This document shows positions 27,665 through 35,809 of a stretch of 64,000 nucleotides of DNA, in pieces. Under the pieces are notes generated by a model, which saw nothing but the letters and a program-made list of their open reading frames with translations, did no database searches and had not been told where the DNA came from. Both the position numbers and the translations under genes were made by a program. Source of the stretch: Chachezhania antarctica (GTDB lineage: Bacteria; Pseudomonadota; Alphaproteobacteria; Rhodobacterales; Rhodobacteraceae); NCBI RefSeq assembly GCF_003646465.1, contig NZ_QZEX01000001.1, positions 520,236-584,235 of the forward strand, in the 5' to 3' direction. Positions within the stretch are counted from its first letter, which is position 1; every line of letters starts with the position of its first letter.

Positions 27665-28492
27665 ATGAGAGACGCAGCGCTGTTGGACGACGCACGTGGC
27701 AAGCTGACGAAGGACGGGATCCGCATCCATGAGGCTGCGGATTTCAAAGGCATGCATGTGGCGGGCAAGCTCGCCGCGCAGATCCTTGACGACATCGCAC
27801 CGCATGTCTTCCCCGGCCAGTCCACGGCCGAGATCGACCGGGTCATCACCGATATGATCGAAAAGGCCGGCGCGACGTCGGCGACCATCGGGTACAAGGG
27901 CTATCAGCACGCCAGCTGCATTTCCGTGAACCACGCTGTCTGCCACGGCATTCCCGGGCCCAAGACGCTGAAGGATGGCGACATCCTGAACATCGACGTG
28001 ACCGTGATCGTGGACGGCTGGTTCGGCGACACAAGCCGGATGTACGTGGCCGGCAAGCTGCCGCGGAAGGCCGAGCGCCTGATCGAAGTGACCCATGACG
28101 CGCTGATGAAGGGGATCGAGGCCGTGCGCCCCGGCAAGACCTTCGGCGATATCGGGCATGCCATCCAGGCCTATGTCGAAGCCCACCGGATGAGCGTCGT
28201 TCGCGATTTCTGCGGTCACGGTCTGGGCCGCGTGTTCCACGCCGCGCCCAACGTGCTGCATTATGGCCGTCCGGGATCCGGCGCCAAGCTGGAAGAGGGC
28301 ATGTTCTTCACCATCGAACCGATGGTGAACCTCGGCCGCCCGGAAACGAAGACCCTGGCTGATGACTGGACTGCGGTGACCCGCGACAAGTCCCTGTCGG
28401 CGCAGTTCGAGCATTCCATCGGCGTGACGTCCGACGGGGCCGAGATCTTCACGCTGTCGCCCGGTGGACTGTTCCACCCCACCTACGGCTGA
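27665..28492 (+). CDS. map: Methionine aminopeptidase type I
   Basis: A 275-residue metalloprotease that removes N-terminal methionine. The pita-bread fold ligands are visible: Asp in NIDVTVIVDGWFGDTSRM (two aspartates), His in FCGHGLGR, Glu in FFTIEPMV and Glu in QFEHSIGV. The substrate-pocket SCISVNHAVCHGIP is standard. Two near starts are possible, 27650 and 27665; the second has a slightly better purine-rich site, AGAGATAGG. It is monocistronic and convergent with a possible small gene and rsmD. Confidence 0.96.
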   Translation: MRDAALLDDARGKLTKDGIRIHEAADFKGMHVAGKLAAQILDDIAPHVFPGQSTAEIDRVITDMIEKAGATSATIGYKGYQHASCISVNHAVCHGIPGPKTLKDGDILNIDVTVIVDGWFGDTSRMYVAGKLPRKAERLIEVTHDALMKGIEAVRPGKTFGDIGHAIQAYVEAHRMSVVRDFCGHGLGRVFHAAPNVLHYGRPGSGAKLEEGMFFTIEPMVNLGRPETKTLADDWTAVTRDKSLSAQFEHSIGVTSDGAEIFTLSPGGLFHPTYG

Positions 28493-28671
28493 TCCCCGTC
28501 TTCCAGATCTTTCCTGAGCATGGCCAGTAGCAGGGTTTCCCCCTGCCATGGCACGATGGCGTCGTGAATGAACACCGGTTCCCGCGCGCGTCCTTTCCCG
28601 GGCGCCTGGGTGGCGACGGGCCGGGCCATCAGCGAGAAGGACGGCAGGAAGCGGGCGAGGGCGGCTGTCAT
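28483..28671 (-). CDS. Small hypothetical protein, 62 aa
   Basis: A possible small gene convergent with map, overlapping its last ten bases. It begins MTAALARFLPSFSLMARPVA and ends with an acidic helix MLRKDLEDGDQP. I see no motif or family. Reasons to consider it real are its position in an otherwise unexplained 337-base gap and its amphipathic C-terminal pattern. Against it are the lack of a clear ribosome site and its small size in GC-rich DNA, where spurious frames are common. Confidence 0.35.
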   Translation of the reverse strand: MTAALARFLPSFSLMARPVATQAPGKGRAREPVFIHDAIVPWQGETLLLAMLRKDLEDGDQP

Positions 28672-28729
28672 CGGGACAGTCTAGCCGAAACGGCGTTCTT
28701 TCGCGACTCTGTCAGCAACGCGTCACCCC

Positions 28730-28808
28730 GGATCGCGCCCGTTCCGGGCCCACCCGCCCACCCCGCCGCATCGCTGCGCGATCCGCCGGCCCGGCCCGGG
28801 CGCGATCC
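28730..28808 (+). repeat. Family B-like structured repeat, degenerate copy B3
   Basis: A 79-base imperfect palindrome with perfect outer arms GGATCGCGCCCG (28730-28741) and CGGGCGCGATCC (28797-28808). Inside are the pyrimidine box CCACCCGCCCACCCCGCCG and an inner hairpin around GCATCGCTGCGCGATC. The CCTCCTTG box is absent. It lies downstream of map in the same orientation, though 238 bases from its stop, and close to the convergent rsmD end. Confidence 0.6.
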
Positions 28809-28829
28809 TTCGCGCTTCTGTGTTGGCCG

Positions 28830-29387
28830 TCAGAGGGGGCGGAGAACGGTCACGTGTGTGTCGCCATAGCGGCGCTGATCGTCGACCGTGAAGCCTTCTG
28901 GCGCCGGCATGGGGGTGCTTTCCTCCCAGACGATCGTGGCATCGGCGGCAATCCAGCCACGGGCTTTGAGTGCGACCAGCACAGGCCCGCCCAGATCCTT
29001 GCCATAGGGCGGATCGAGGAAGACGAGATCGGCGGGCAGGTCGTCCCCCGTCGCGTCTCCCAGCTTCAGCACCTCGCGCGCCAGAACGCGGGTTTCGCCC
29101 GCCACGCCCAGCAGCCGGATATTGGCGGCCAGCAGCTTCTGCGCCGCGCGACCGCTATCGACGAAGACCGCGGATTGCGCGCCGCGGGACAGCGCCTCGA
29201 GCCCCAGCGCGCCGGTCCCGGCAAAAAGATCCAGCACGCGGGCATCTTCGATCGCCCCGCGGGAGGCCAGCATCGAGAACAGGCTTTCGCGCACCCGGTC
29301 CGACGTGGGGCGTAGATGTGCCGCGGGATCGCCCTTGCCCAGCGGCGTCAAAGGCCGCCCTCGGAACCGACCGGAAACGATGCGCAT
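28830..29387 (-). CDS. rsmD: 16S rRNA (guanine(966)-N2)-methyltransferase RsmD
   Basis: A 185-residue SAM-dependent methyltransferase acting on the small ribosomal subunit. The family start MRIVSGRFRGRPL is present, then RPTSDRVRESLFSML, the SAM loop LDLFAGTGALGLEALSRGA (about 53-70) and the catalytic DPPY (125-128). The ATG shares one base with the stop of the upstream flavoprotein gene (TGATG), so translation is coupled. Confidence 0.95.
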   Translation of the reverse strand: MRIVSGRFRGRPLTPLGKGDPAAHLRPTSDRVRESLFSMLASRGAIEDARVLDLFAGTGALGLEALSRGAQSAVFVDSGRAAQKLLAANIRLLGVAGETRVLAREVLKLGDATGDDLPADLVFLDPPYGKDLGGPVLVALKARGWIAADATIVWEESTPMPAPEGFTVDDQRRYGDTHVTVLRPL

Positions 29388-30598
29388 CAGGCTTTCAACA
29401 GGGCCTTGAGTTCGGTCTCGGGCGCGGCGACCGCGGCCGGATCGGGGGACTTTCCGGCCTCGATCAACCGCTTGCCCACCATGTAGCCGCGCGGATCGTT
29501 CATCGCGTCGACGGCCACCAGCCTGTCGCCCGAGTAATACCAGAACGAGGCCGTGAGCCCCTCGCCCCGGCGCGCCACGACCGAGGTATAGCCGGCGTTC
29601 AGCCCCGCGATCTGCAGCTTCACGTCGTACTGATCCGACCAGAACCACGGCTTCGGCACATAGACCGTCTCCGCCCCCAGCATGTTGTCCGCCACGCATT
29701 CGGCCATGTCGATGGCGTTGGGCACGCTTTCCAGCCGCAACCGACCGCCGTCATGGGGAAAGGACGCGCAATCGCCGGCGGCCCAGATCGACGGATCAGA
29801 CGTCTGCCCGTAGGCGTTCACGGCAATGCCGTTGTCGATGGCAAGGCCCGCCGCCTCGGCCAGCGCTGTGCCGGGGGTGATGCCCACGCCCACGACGACG
29901 AAATCGACGTCCAGCTCGGTGCCATCGGACAGCACCGCGCCTGAAACGTGGCCATCGGTGCCCACCAGCCGCTCCAGCCCCACGCCTTCGCGGATATCCA
30001 CGCCATGGCTCCTGTGGAGCGCGCGGAAGTAATCCGACGTCTCGGGCGCCGCGACCCGTTTCAGGATGCGGTCGGACATTTCGACGAGTGTCACCTGCAC
30101 CCCGCGCTTGGTGGCCACTGCCGCGGCCTCCAGCCCGATGTACCCGCCGCCCACGATCAGCGCGCGCCGGCCGTGGGCCACTTCGGGCGCCATTGCATCG
30201 GCATCGGCCAGATCGCGCACGGTGAAGACGCCGCCCAGATCGCCGCCGATGGCCGACGGCAGGCGCCGCGGGGCCGAGCCTGTGGTCAGCGCCAGCTGGT
30301 CATATTCCAGCACCTCGTCGCCCAGCGTCAGCGTCTTCGCAGCCGGATCGATGGCCGACACGGTGGTCCCCAGCCGCAGGGTGATTCCCTGGTCCGCGTA
30401 AACACTTTCCGGCCACAGGAACAGGCGTTCCAGCGCCATGTCGCCCAGGAGATAGGCCTTCGACAGGGGCGGGCGCTGGTAGGGGGGATGTGCTTCGGCG
30501 CCGATCAGAACGATCTCGCCTTCGTATCCATCCTTGCGCAACCGCGCCGTCAGCGATGCGCCGGCCTGGCCCGCGCCTGTCACGATGATCCTGCCCAT
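29387..30598 (-). CDS. FAD/NAD(P)-dependent ferredoxin reductase-like oxidoreductase
   Basis: A 403-residue flavoprotein of the rubredoxin/putidaredoxin/BphA4 reductase type. The FAD-binding GAGQAGASL is at residues 8-16, followed by PPYQRPPLSKAYL. The NAD-binding loop is ALIVGGGYIGLEAA, and the second FAD motif is IWAAGDCASFPH. The C-terminal reductase domain begins near VPNAIDMAECVADNMLG and includes WFWSDQYDVKLQIAG. It transfers electrons from NAD(P)H to a ferredoxin, which is not encoded nearby. It overlaps rsmD by one base. Confidence 0.93.
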   Translation of the reverse strand: MGRIIVTGAGQAGASLTARLRKDGYEGEIVLIGAEAHPPYQRPPLSKAYLLGDMALERLFLWPESVYADQGITLRLGTTVSAIDPAAKTLTLGDEVLEYDQLALTTGSAPRRLPSAIGGDLGGVFTVRDLADADAMAPEVAHGRRALIVGGGYIGLEAAAVATKRGVQVTLVEMSDRILKRVAAPETSDYFRALHRSHGVDIREGVGLERLVGTDGHVSGAVLSDGTELDVDFVVVGVGITPGTALAEAAGLAIDNGIAVNAYGQTSDPSIWAAGDCASFPHDGGRLRLESVPNAIDMAECVADNMLGAETVYVPKPWFWSDQYDVKLQIAGLNAGYTSVVARRGEGLTASFWYYSGDRLVAVDAMNDPRGYMVGKRLIEAGKSPDPAAVAAPETELKALLKA

Positions 30599-30691
30599 GC
30601 GGCAAACCCTCTCAAATCCTTGGCGCTAGCGCCGCGGCAATCTATATCCCTCAGAAGCGACAAAGCCAAATCCATGACCGGGAGTTAATTC

Positions 30692-31180
30692 ATGACCATT
30701 TCCACGGGCGATACCCTGCCTGACGCCACGCTGCTGCAACTGGGCGCCGAGGGCCCCGAAAAGGTTTCCATCGCCGAACGGACCAAGGGCCGCAAGGTCG
30801 TGATCTTCGCCGTGCCCGGCGCCTTCACGCCCACCTGCCATTCGGCTCATGTGCCAAGCTTCATCCGCACCAAGGCCGAGTTCGACGGCAAGGGCGTGGA
30901 CGAGATCATCTGCGTATCGGTCAACGACCCGTTCGTGATGAAGGCCTGGGGCGAATCGACCGGCGCCACTGACGCGGGAATCACCATGCTGGCCGATCCG
31001 GAAAGCACGTTCACCAAGGCCATCGGTCTCGATTTCACCGCGCCGCCGGCCGGTTTGATGGCGCGGTCGCAGCGCTACGCGATGCTGGTCGACGACGGAA
31101 AAGTCACCGTCCTGAACCTCGAAGAAAGCCCGGGCACCTGCGACGTGTCCGCGGGCGAAGGCCTGCTGGCCGCGCTCTGA
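30692..31180 (+). CDS. Peroxiredoxin (Prx5/AhpE-like)
   Basis: A 162-residue thiol peroxidase. The peroxidatic cysteine is Cys49 in VPGAFTPTCHSAHVP, and a second cysteine, Cys150 in ESPGTCDVS, matches the position of the Prx5 resolving cysteine. It reduces hydrogen peroxide and organic hydroperoxides in the cytoplasm, using glutathione, glutaredoxin or thioredoxin. The start has a clear GGGAG site. It is monocistronic, with a remarkable 20-base perfect hairpin eight bases after the stop. Confidence 0.95.
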   Translation: MTISTGDTLPDATLLQLGAEGPEKVSIAERTKGRKVVIFAVPGAFTPTCHSAHVPSFIRTKAEFDGKGVDEIICVSVNDPFVMKAWGESTGATDAGITMLADPESTFTKAIGLDFTAPPAGLMARSQRYAMLVDDGKVTVLNLEESPGTCDVSAGEGLLAAL

Positions 31181-31188
31181 AGCCTGTT

Positions 31189-31235
31189 CCGGGACGTAGG
31201 GTGCGTGGAAACCACGCACCCTACGTCCCGGGTTT
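31189..31235 (+). terminator. Long perfect hairpin (family C palindrome) after the peroxiredoxin gene
   Basis: Two perfect 20-base arms (31189-31208 and 31212-31231) around AAA, followed by TTTT. The core GTAGGGTGCGTGG/CCACGCACCCTAC recurs in shorter form at 39922-39942 and 42263-42283. It is both a repeat and a very strong terminator. Confidence 0.88.
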
Positions 31236-31267
31236 TCCTGCCGGCCGGGCGCCGCCAATCGGCGGAT

Positions 31268-31377
31268 GCCTCCGGCGGGAGTATTTGGTGAAAAGAAGAA
31301 GACAGGCGCCCATCTTTCTTCTCTTCCCCAAATACTCCGGGGAGTCCGGCCCGAAGGGCCGGGCGGGGCAGCGCCCC
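31268..31377 (-). repeat. Family A palindromic repeat, copy A3
   Basis: GCCTCCGGCGGGAGTATTT (31268-31286), a purine-rich/pyrimidine-rich interior, CCCCAAATACTCCGGGGAGT, a hairpin CCGGCCC/GGGCCGG, and GGGGCAGCGCCCC at the end. It has the same orientation as A2 and A5 and lies between the convergent peroxiredoxin and phhB genes. Confidence 0.82.
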
Positions 31378-31411
31378 TGCGGCATCTGCCCCTTTACTTT
31401 CGCCTGATCGG

Positions 31412-31705
31412 TCAGACCAGCCCGTCGAACTTCCCGGCCAGCTTCACGTCCTTCTCCGTCAGGCCACCGGCATCGTGCGAGGTCAGCACCACCTCGACCG
31501 TCTTGTAGACGTTGCTCCATTCCGGATGATGGCCCAGCTTTTCCGCCCAGATCGCGGCGCGGGTCATCCAGCCGAAGGCCTCGACGAAGTTCTTGAACGT
31601 ATAGGTCTTGGTGATGGCATCGCGGCCCTCGACCTCGGTCCAGCCGTCCTGTGCCAGCGTGGCGAGCGCGTCGGTGCGCGCCGTTCCTTCGAGTTTGTCG
31701 GTCAT
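31412..31705 (-). CDS. phhB: 4a-hydroxytetrahydrobiopterin dehydratase (pterin-4a-carbinolamine dehydratase)
   Basis: A 97-residue enzyme that dehydrates pterin carbinolamine. The catalytic signature HHPEWSNVY (59-67) and the second histidine with [11 protein letters not shown] (76-86) are intact. It starts four bases inside the end of the upstream FemAB-like gene, so the two are co-translated, although no functional link is obvious. No phenylalanine hydroxylase is in the window, so the protein may serve pterin recycling generally. The start at 31705 is fixed by family length. Confidence 0.94.
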   Translation of the reverse strand: MTDKLEGTARTDALATLAQDGWTEVEGRDAITKTYTFKNFVEAFGWMTRAAIWAEKLGHHPEWSNVYKTVEVVLTSHDAGGLTEKDVKLAGKFDGLV

Positions 31706-32886
31706 TCCTGTTCCTCCACATGGGCCCGTTTGAACGGGCCATAATCTGTCAAGACTTCGATCTCGTGTTCCACCGCGTCGCGCTCGGCCTCCAGATAGCG
31801 GCCGATGGCCTTCGCGAGCCCCGGATCGGCGATCCAGTGCAGCGAATGCGTCTGCGTCGGCAGGTAGCCGCGGGCGAGCTTGTGTTCGCCCTGTGCGCCG
31901 GCCTCTACCCGGGCCATGCCGTGGCCGATGGCGAAGTCGATGGCGCGGTAATAGCACAGTTCGAAATGCAGGCAGGAGTGATGTTCGGTACAGCCCCAGT
32001 ACCGGCCATAGAGCGTATCCCGCCCGATGAAGTTCAGCGCGCCGGCCACCCAGTGTCCGTCGCGTTCGGCCATTGCAAGCAGGATGTCGCCGCGCATCGT
32101 GTCCTGGGCGTCGTCGAAGAAGGCGCGTGTCAGGTAGGGCTGGCCCCATTTTCGCGCGCCGGTGTCCTGGTAGAAGCGCCAGAAGGCGTCCCAGTGTTCG
32201 GGCTCGATGGCGTCACCGGTCAGCATGTGGATCGTTCCGCCGAACGCATTGGCGGTGCGGCGTTCCTTGCGGATCGTCTTGCGCTTGCGGGAGGACAGGC
32301 TCTCCAGGAAGCCCTCGAAATCGGCGTAGCCGTCGTTCTTCCAGTGGAATTGCTGCGTGGTGCGATCCATCAGCCCCATCGCGCGGCCGGCTTCGGCTTC
32401 GGCTTCGGTGCAGAAGGTGACGTGGAGCGAGGACAGGTTGTTGTTGTCGGCCAGCTGGACAGCGCCCTGCACAAGGGCCGAGGCGCCAATCTCCTCGTAG
32501 CCCGGGCGGACAAGGAAGCGGCGGCCCGTGGCCGGCGTGAAGGGTACGGCGATCTGCAGTTTCGGGTAATACCGGCCGCCTGCGCTTTCATAGGCATGGG
32601 CCCAGTTGTGATCGAAGATGTATTCGCCCTGGCTGTGGGACTTCGCGTAAAGCGGCGCGGCGGCGATCAGCTGACCGTCCATGTACGCGGTCAGGTACTG
32701 CGGTTGCCACCCCGTGCCAGGGCCGACGGAGCCCGAGCGTTCCAGCGCCAGCAGGAACCGGTGCGTGGTGAACGGGTCAACGGGCCGGCCATCCGCGGCC
32801 TCGGGGCAGGCGCAAGCATCCCAGTCGGTAGGAGCGATCTGCTCCAGAGATCCCAGGACCTGAATTTCGATCTGCGCCTGATCCAT
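31702..32886 (-). CDS. DUF482/FemAB-like GNAT acyltransferase
   Basis: A 394-residue protein of the DUF482 (peptidogalycan biosynthesis/recognition) group with two GNAT-like modules. Diagnostic pieces are [15 protein letters not shown] near the N-terminus, [37 protein letters not shown], and the C-terminal [28 protein letters not shown] and [11 protein letters not shown]. Members are thought to acylate an unknown amine, possibly an aminoacyl-tRNA-dependent substrate. ATG at 32886 is preferred; an upstream GTG at 32904 is in frame. It overlaps phhB by four bases. Confidence 0.88.
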   Translation of the reverse strand: MDQAQIEIQVLGSLEQIAPTDWDACACPEAADGRPVDPFTTHRFLLALERSGSVGPGTGWQPQYLTAYMDGQLIAAAPLYAKSHSQGEYIFDHNWAHAYESAGGRYYPKLQIAVPFTPATGRRFLVRPGYEEIGASALVQGAVQLADNNNLSSLHVTFCTEAEAEAGRAMGLMDRTTQQFHWKNDGYADFEGFLESLSSRKRKTIRKERRTANAFGGTIHMLTGDAIEPEHWDAFWRFYQDTGARKWGQPYLTRAFFDDAQDTMRGDILLAMAERDGHWVAGALNFIGRDTLYGRYWGCTEHHSCLHFELCYYRAIDFAIGHGMARVEAGAQGEHKLARGYLPTQTHSLHWIADPGLAKAIGRYLEAERDAVEHEIEVLTDYGPFKRAHVEEQE

Positions 32887-32960
32887 CTCGCGTCCGGCTC
32901 CCACTTGTTCACTGTCCGGGCCGTGCAGCGGCCGCAGCCGCGCCCGGTCAGCCCCGCCAC

Positions 32961-33029
32961 GCCCGATCCGCCAAGGAGGTCGCGCGGCACGCGCGGCCGA
33001 CGGGGGCGGGCGGGTGGGGCGGATCGGGC
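32961..33029 (-). repeat. Family B structured intergenic repeat, copy B4
   Basis: On the minus strand it starts 57 bases after the GDPD stop. Outer arms GCCCGATCCGCC (33029-33018) and GGCGGATCGGGC (32972-32961) are perfect complements. Inside are CCACCCGCCCGCCCCCGTCGG-type box (split across 33017-32997), an inner hairpin CGCGCG.../...CGCGCG and CCTCCTTG. The boxes match B1 and B2, but both stems have different, still complementary, sequence. Confidence 0.75.
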
Positions 33030-33085
33030 ATGGCCGTGGCCGATCCCTCCCGCCTCTTCTTTATCTGTGCCCGACGTCGCGCCGA

Positions 33086-33856
33086 TCAAGCGGGAAGCGC
33101 GGGCAGATAGCCTTCGAAGGTCACGTTGTCGGCAAATGCGCGGGCCGCTGCCTCTTCCCCGGGCGACCGAATCGTCCAGCAGAGCACCGGAACCCCCGCC
33201 TGTCGCAGTGCCTCCACACGGTCGCGCGGGAAATCCGCGGCGTGGTGGCTGATGAAGCTGGCTTCGACACGGTCGAAATCCGCGATTTCGGTCAGCCGGT
33301 CGCAGGTCGCGGCGGGCAACGGCCAGAGGTCGGGGTCGAAGCTCATCGTCGTCAGGCCGCGGGGCACGTCCGGCAGTAGCCGGGACATCTCGGCCATCGA
33401 TTCCGGGTTGAACGACATCAACGCAACCGGCCCTGCATAGCTTTGCAGAGCGCGCGCCGCTGCGGCCTCAAGCGGTCCGACACCGGGGCCGTCATGGCGG
33501 TCCTGGTCCTTGATCTCGACCAGAAGCGGTACCTCCCCGTTCACGGCGTCCCGCACGGCGGCCAGTGTCGGGATGCATTCGCCGTCGCCGCCCAGCAGCG
33601 GGACCGTGGCCGCCTCTGCCGCGGTCAGATCCCGCAGCAGACCGTCGCGCCCGGTCAGGCGCGACAGGTCGTAGTCATGAAAGACCATCGCTTCGCCGTC
33701 GGCTGTCAGCTGCAGGTCGATCTCGATCCCGTAGCCTGCCGCCACCGCTGCCCGCACGGCGGACAGCGCGTTTTCGGGGCGCCCGGCGGCGATGTCGTGA
33801 AGCGCGCGATGCGCGATCGGCGGGCCCGTGAAGGCCGCGGGCAGGGCGGGGCGCAT
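33086..33856 (-). CDS. Glycerophosphodiester phosphodiesterase (GDPD)
   Basis: A 256-residue TIM-barrel phosphodiesterase that hydrolyses glycerophosphodiesters to glycerol-3-phosphate. The catalytic set is visible: AHRALHDIAAGRPENA (His16), GIEIDLQLTADGEAMVFHDYDL (Glu45, Asp47, His60), LLVEIKDQD and FISHHAADF. There is no signal peptide, so it is cytoplasmic. It starts five bases after the RidA stop and is probably co-transcribed. A family B repeat follows. Confidence 0.93.
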   Translation of the reverse strand: MRPALPAAFTGPPIAHRALHDIAAGRPENALSAVRAAVAAGYGIEIDLQLTADGEAMVFHDYDLSRLTGRDGLLRDLTAAEAATVPLLGGDGECIPTLAAVRDAVNGEVPLLVEIKDQDRHDGPGVGPLEAAAARALQSYAGPVALMSFNPESMAEMSRLLPDVPRGLTTMSFDPDLWPLPAATCDRLTEIADFDRVEASFISHHAADFPRDRVEALRQAGVPVLCWTIRSPGEEAAARAFADNVTFEGYLPALPA

Positions 33857-33861
33857 GGTTT

Positions 33862-34323
33862 CTACCGGATCTGGAAGATGCCTTCGATCTCGACCGCGAC
33901 ATTGCGCGGCAAAGCACCTGCGGACACGGCCGAACGGGCGTGCCGGCCGGCGTCGCCCAGAACCTCGACAAGGAAATCCGACGCGCCGTTGACGACTTCC
34001 GGCTGGTTGGTGAAATCGGGGGCCGAGTTCACGAAGCCGGTCAGCTTCACCACGCGCACCAGTTTCGACAGGTCGCCGCCGCAGGCGGCCTTGGCCTGCG
34101 CCAGAAGCGAAATCGCGCAGGTCCGGGCCGCGGCCGCGCCATCGGCCACGTCCAGATCGACACCGATCTTGCCGGTGATCAGCGAGCCGTCGGGCGCGGT
34201 CGAGATCTGGCCCGACACGTAGACCGTATCGCCCACCTGCACGAAGGGCACATAGTTCGCGGCCGGCGCCGGGGCATCGGGCAGTTCGATTCCAAGTTCG
34301 GCCAGTTTCGCTTCGATCGACAT
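33862..34323 (-). CDS. RidA/YjgF-family protein
   Basis: A 153-residue member of the YjgF/YER057c/UK114 family, trimeric enzymes that deaminate reactive enamine/imine intermediates. Seen are YVPFVQVGDTVYVSGQIS, GKIGVDLDVADG, VKLTGFVNSAPDF and the C-terminal RNVAVEIEGIFQI. It starts MSIEAKLAELGIELPD and belongs to the longer roseobacter subgroup. The usual catalytic arginine of RidA proper (R-x-x-V at the C-terminal strand) is replaced here by HARSAVSAGALPRNVAVEIE, whose arginine may serve. It lies directly upstream of the GDPD gene. Confidence 0.9.
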   Translation of the reverse strand: MSIEAKLAELGIELPDAPAPAANYVPFVQVGDTVYVSGQISTAPDGSLITGKIGVDLDVADGAAAARTCAISLLAQAKAACGGDLSKLVRVVKLTGFVNSAPDFTNQPEVVNGASDFLVEVLGDAGRHARSAVSAGALPRNVAVEIEGIFQIR

Positions 34324-34429
34324 GGGCGTGATCTCCTGTTCCAGTCCGCCGGACCCCTGCCCGGCCTTCGCCGCGGACGCTAGTCCGGTTGGCCGGGGCC
34401 TTAAAGCCCAAATCCGGCCATGTGCGATC

Positions 34430-35809
34430 CTAGCGCATCGCCTTGGTGAAGTAGTCCGACATCGGTTTGACAAGGTAGGACAGCGGCGACCGGGCCGTGG
34501 TGCTGATGAATGCCTCCACCGGCATGCCGGGGATCAGCAGCGTGCCTTCGGGCAGGCGTTCGGCCTCACCGGGGTTCAACTCGATCTCGGCGCGGTAGAA
34601 GGACACCTGGGAGTTCGAATCCTCGAACGTGTCGGCCGAGATCTGCGACACCGTGCCGTTCAGTTCCGGCGTGGTCCGCTGATCCAGCGCCGAGAAGTGC
34701 AGAACCGCGTCCTGACCCACGTAGATCTGGTCGATGTCGATCGGATTCACGCGCACGACGATCACCAGCGGCCGGTCCTGCGGGACAAGGTACAGCACGG
34801 GTTCCGCCGGCCGGATCACCGATTGCGGCGTCTGCACCTGCAATCCGTAGACAATGCCCGACACCGGCGCCTTCAGGTCCAGCCGGTCGAGCCGTTTCAG
34901 GATCGACCGCCGTTCTTCCGCCAGTTCCAGTTCGCGGTATTGCAGATCGCGGAGCCGCGTGGTGGCGTCTTCGCGGGTCTGGGTGTCGAGTTGCAGGATC
35001 TGCAGGTCGATCTCGGTGATGCGGCCTTCGGATTGCGCTTCGGTCGCGGTGAGTTCGCCGATGGTGCCTTCCATTTCGGCCTGCGCGCGCAGAAGCCGCA
35101 GCACCGTGCCGGCCTGTGTCAGACCCTGATCGAGCAGGGATTGCTGCTGGCTCAGCTCCTCCTCGATCAGGTCGAGCTGCTTGCCCATCGAGGTCTGTTG
35201 CGCCTGGACGCCTTCGATCTGGTTCTGGATCTGGCCGCGCCGTTTCTCCAGCTGCTCGGTTTCCTTGTCGATCGTGTCGCGGCGGGCCTGGAACAGTTTT
35301 TCCTGCCCGGCGACCAGATCGGCCACGTCGGTGGATTTCTTGGCTGCCTCCAGCAGGACCGGATCGAAGGTGATCGTGTCGGTGCCGTCCTGTTCCGCTT
35401 CCAGTCGGCCGCGGCGGGCCATCAGTTCGAACAGCTGGCCTTCGGTGATCACCAGCTGCGATTGCAGGTCAGACGCATCCAGCCGGATCAGCGTATCGCC
35501 TTCTGCGACCTTGTCGCCTTCGTCCACGAGGATTTCCGACACGATGCCACCGTCGATATGCTGCAGCACCTGCCGGTCGCGTTCGACTTCGAACCGGCCC
35601 GAGGCGACGATGGCGCCCGAGATGTTGGTCAGCACCGCCCAGGATCCGAAGCCGCCGACCAGCAGCAACAGTCCGAAGACGCCGAACAGGACCGGACCGC
35701 GGGCGGACCAGCGGCGGGTTTTGTCGGGCGGTCGGGCGGGATTCAACGGCGCCTTCTTCGGCTTGACGGGTTTGGCCTTGGGGCCGGTCTTGCGTGATGC
35801 GGCGTTCAT
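34430..35809 (-). CDS. HlyD-family type I secretion membrane-fusion protein
   Basis: A 459-residue periplasmic adaptor. A basic N-terminus is followed by one inner-membrane helix (about 39-60), the first half-lipoyl segment [31 protein letters not shown], a long coiled coil (about 130-300, rich in Glu, Gln and Leu) and the second lipoyl half [14 protein letters not shown]. The C-terminal [11 protein letters not shown] is the HlyD family tail. It overlaps the ABC transporter gene by four bases (ATGA). An outer-membrane TolC partner and a substrate are not encoded here. Confidence 0.94.
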   Translation of the reverse strand: MNAASRKTGPKAKPVKPKKAPLNPARPPDKTRRWSARGPVLFGVFGLLLLVGGFGSWAVLTNISGAIVASGRFEVERDRQVLQHIDGGIVSEILVDEGDKVAEGDTLIRLDASDLQSQLVITEGQLFELMARRGRLEAEQDGTDTITFDPVLLEAAKKSTDVADLVAGQEKLFQARRDTIDKETEQLEKRRGQIQNQIEGVQAQQTSMGKQLDLIEEELSQQQSLLDQGLTQAGTVLRLLRAQAEMEGTIGELTATEAQSEGRITEIDLQILQLDTQTREDATTRLRDLQYRELELAEERRSILKRLDRLDLKAPVSGIVYGLQVQTPQSVIRPAEPVLYLVPQDRPLVIVVRVNPIDIDQIYVGQDAVLHFSALDQRTTPELNGTVSQISADTFEDSNSQVSFYRAEIELNPGEAERLPEGTLLIPGMPVEAFISTTARSPLSYLVKPMSDYFTKAMR

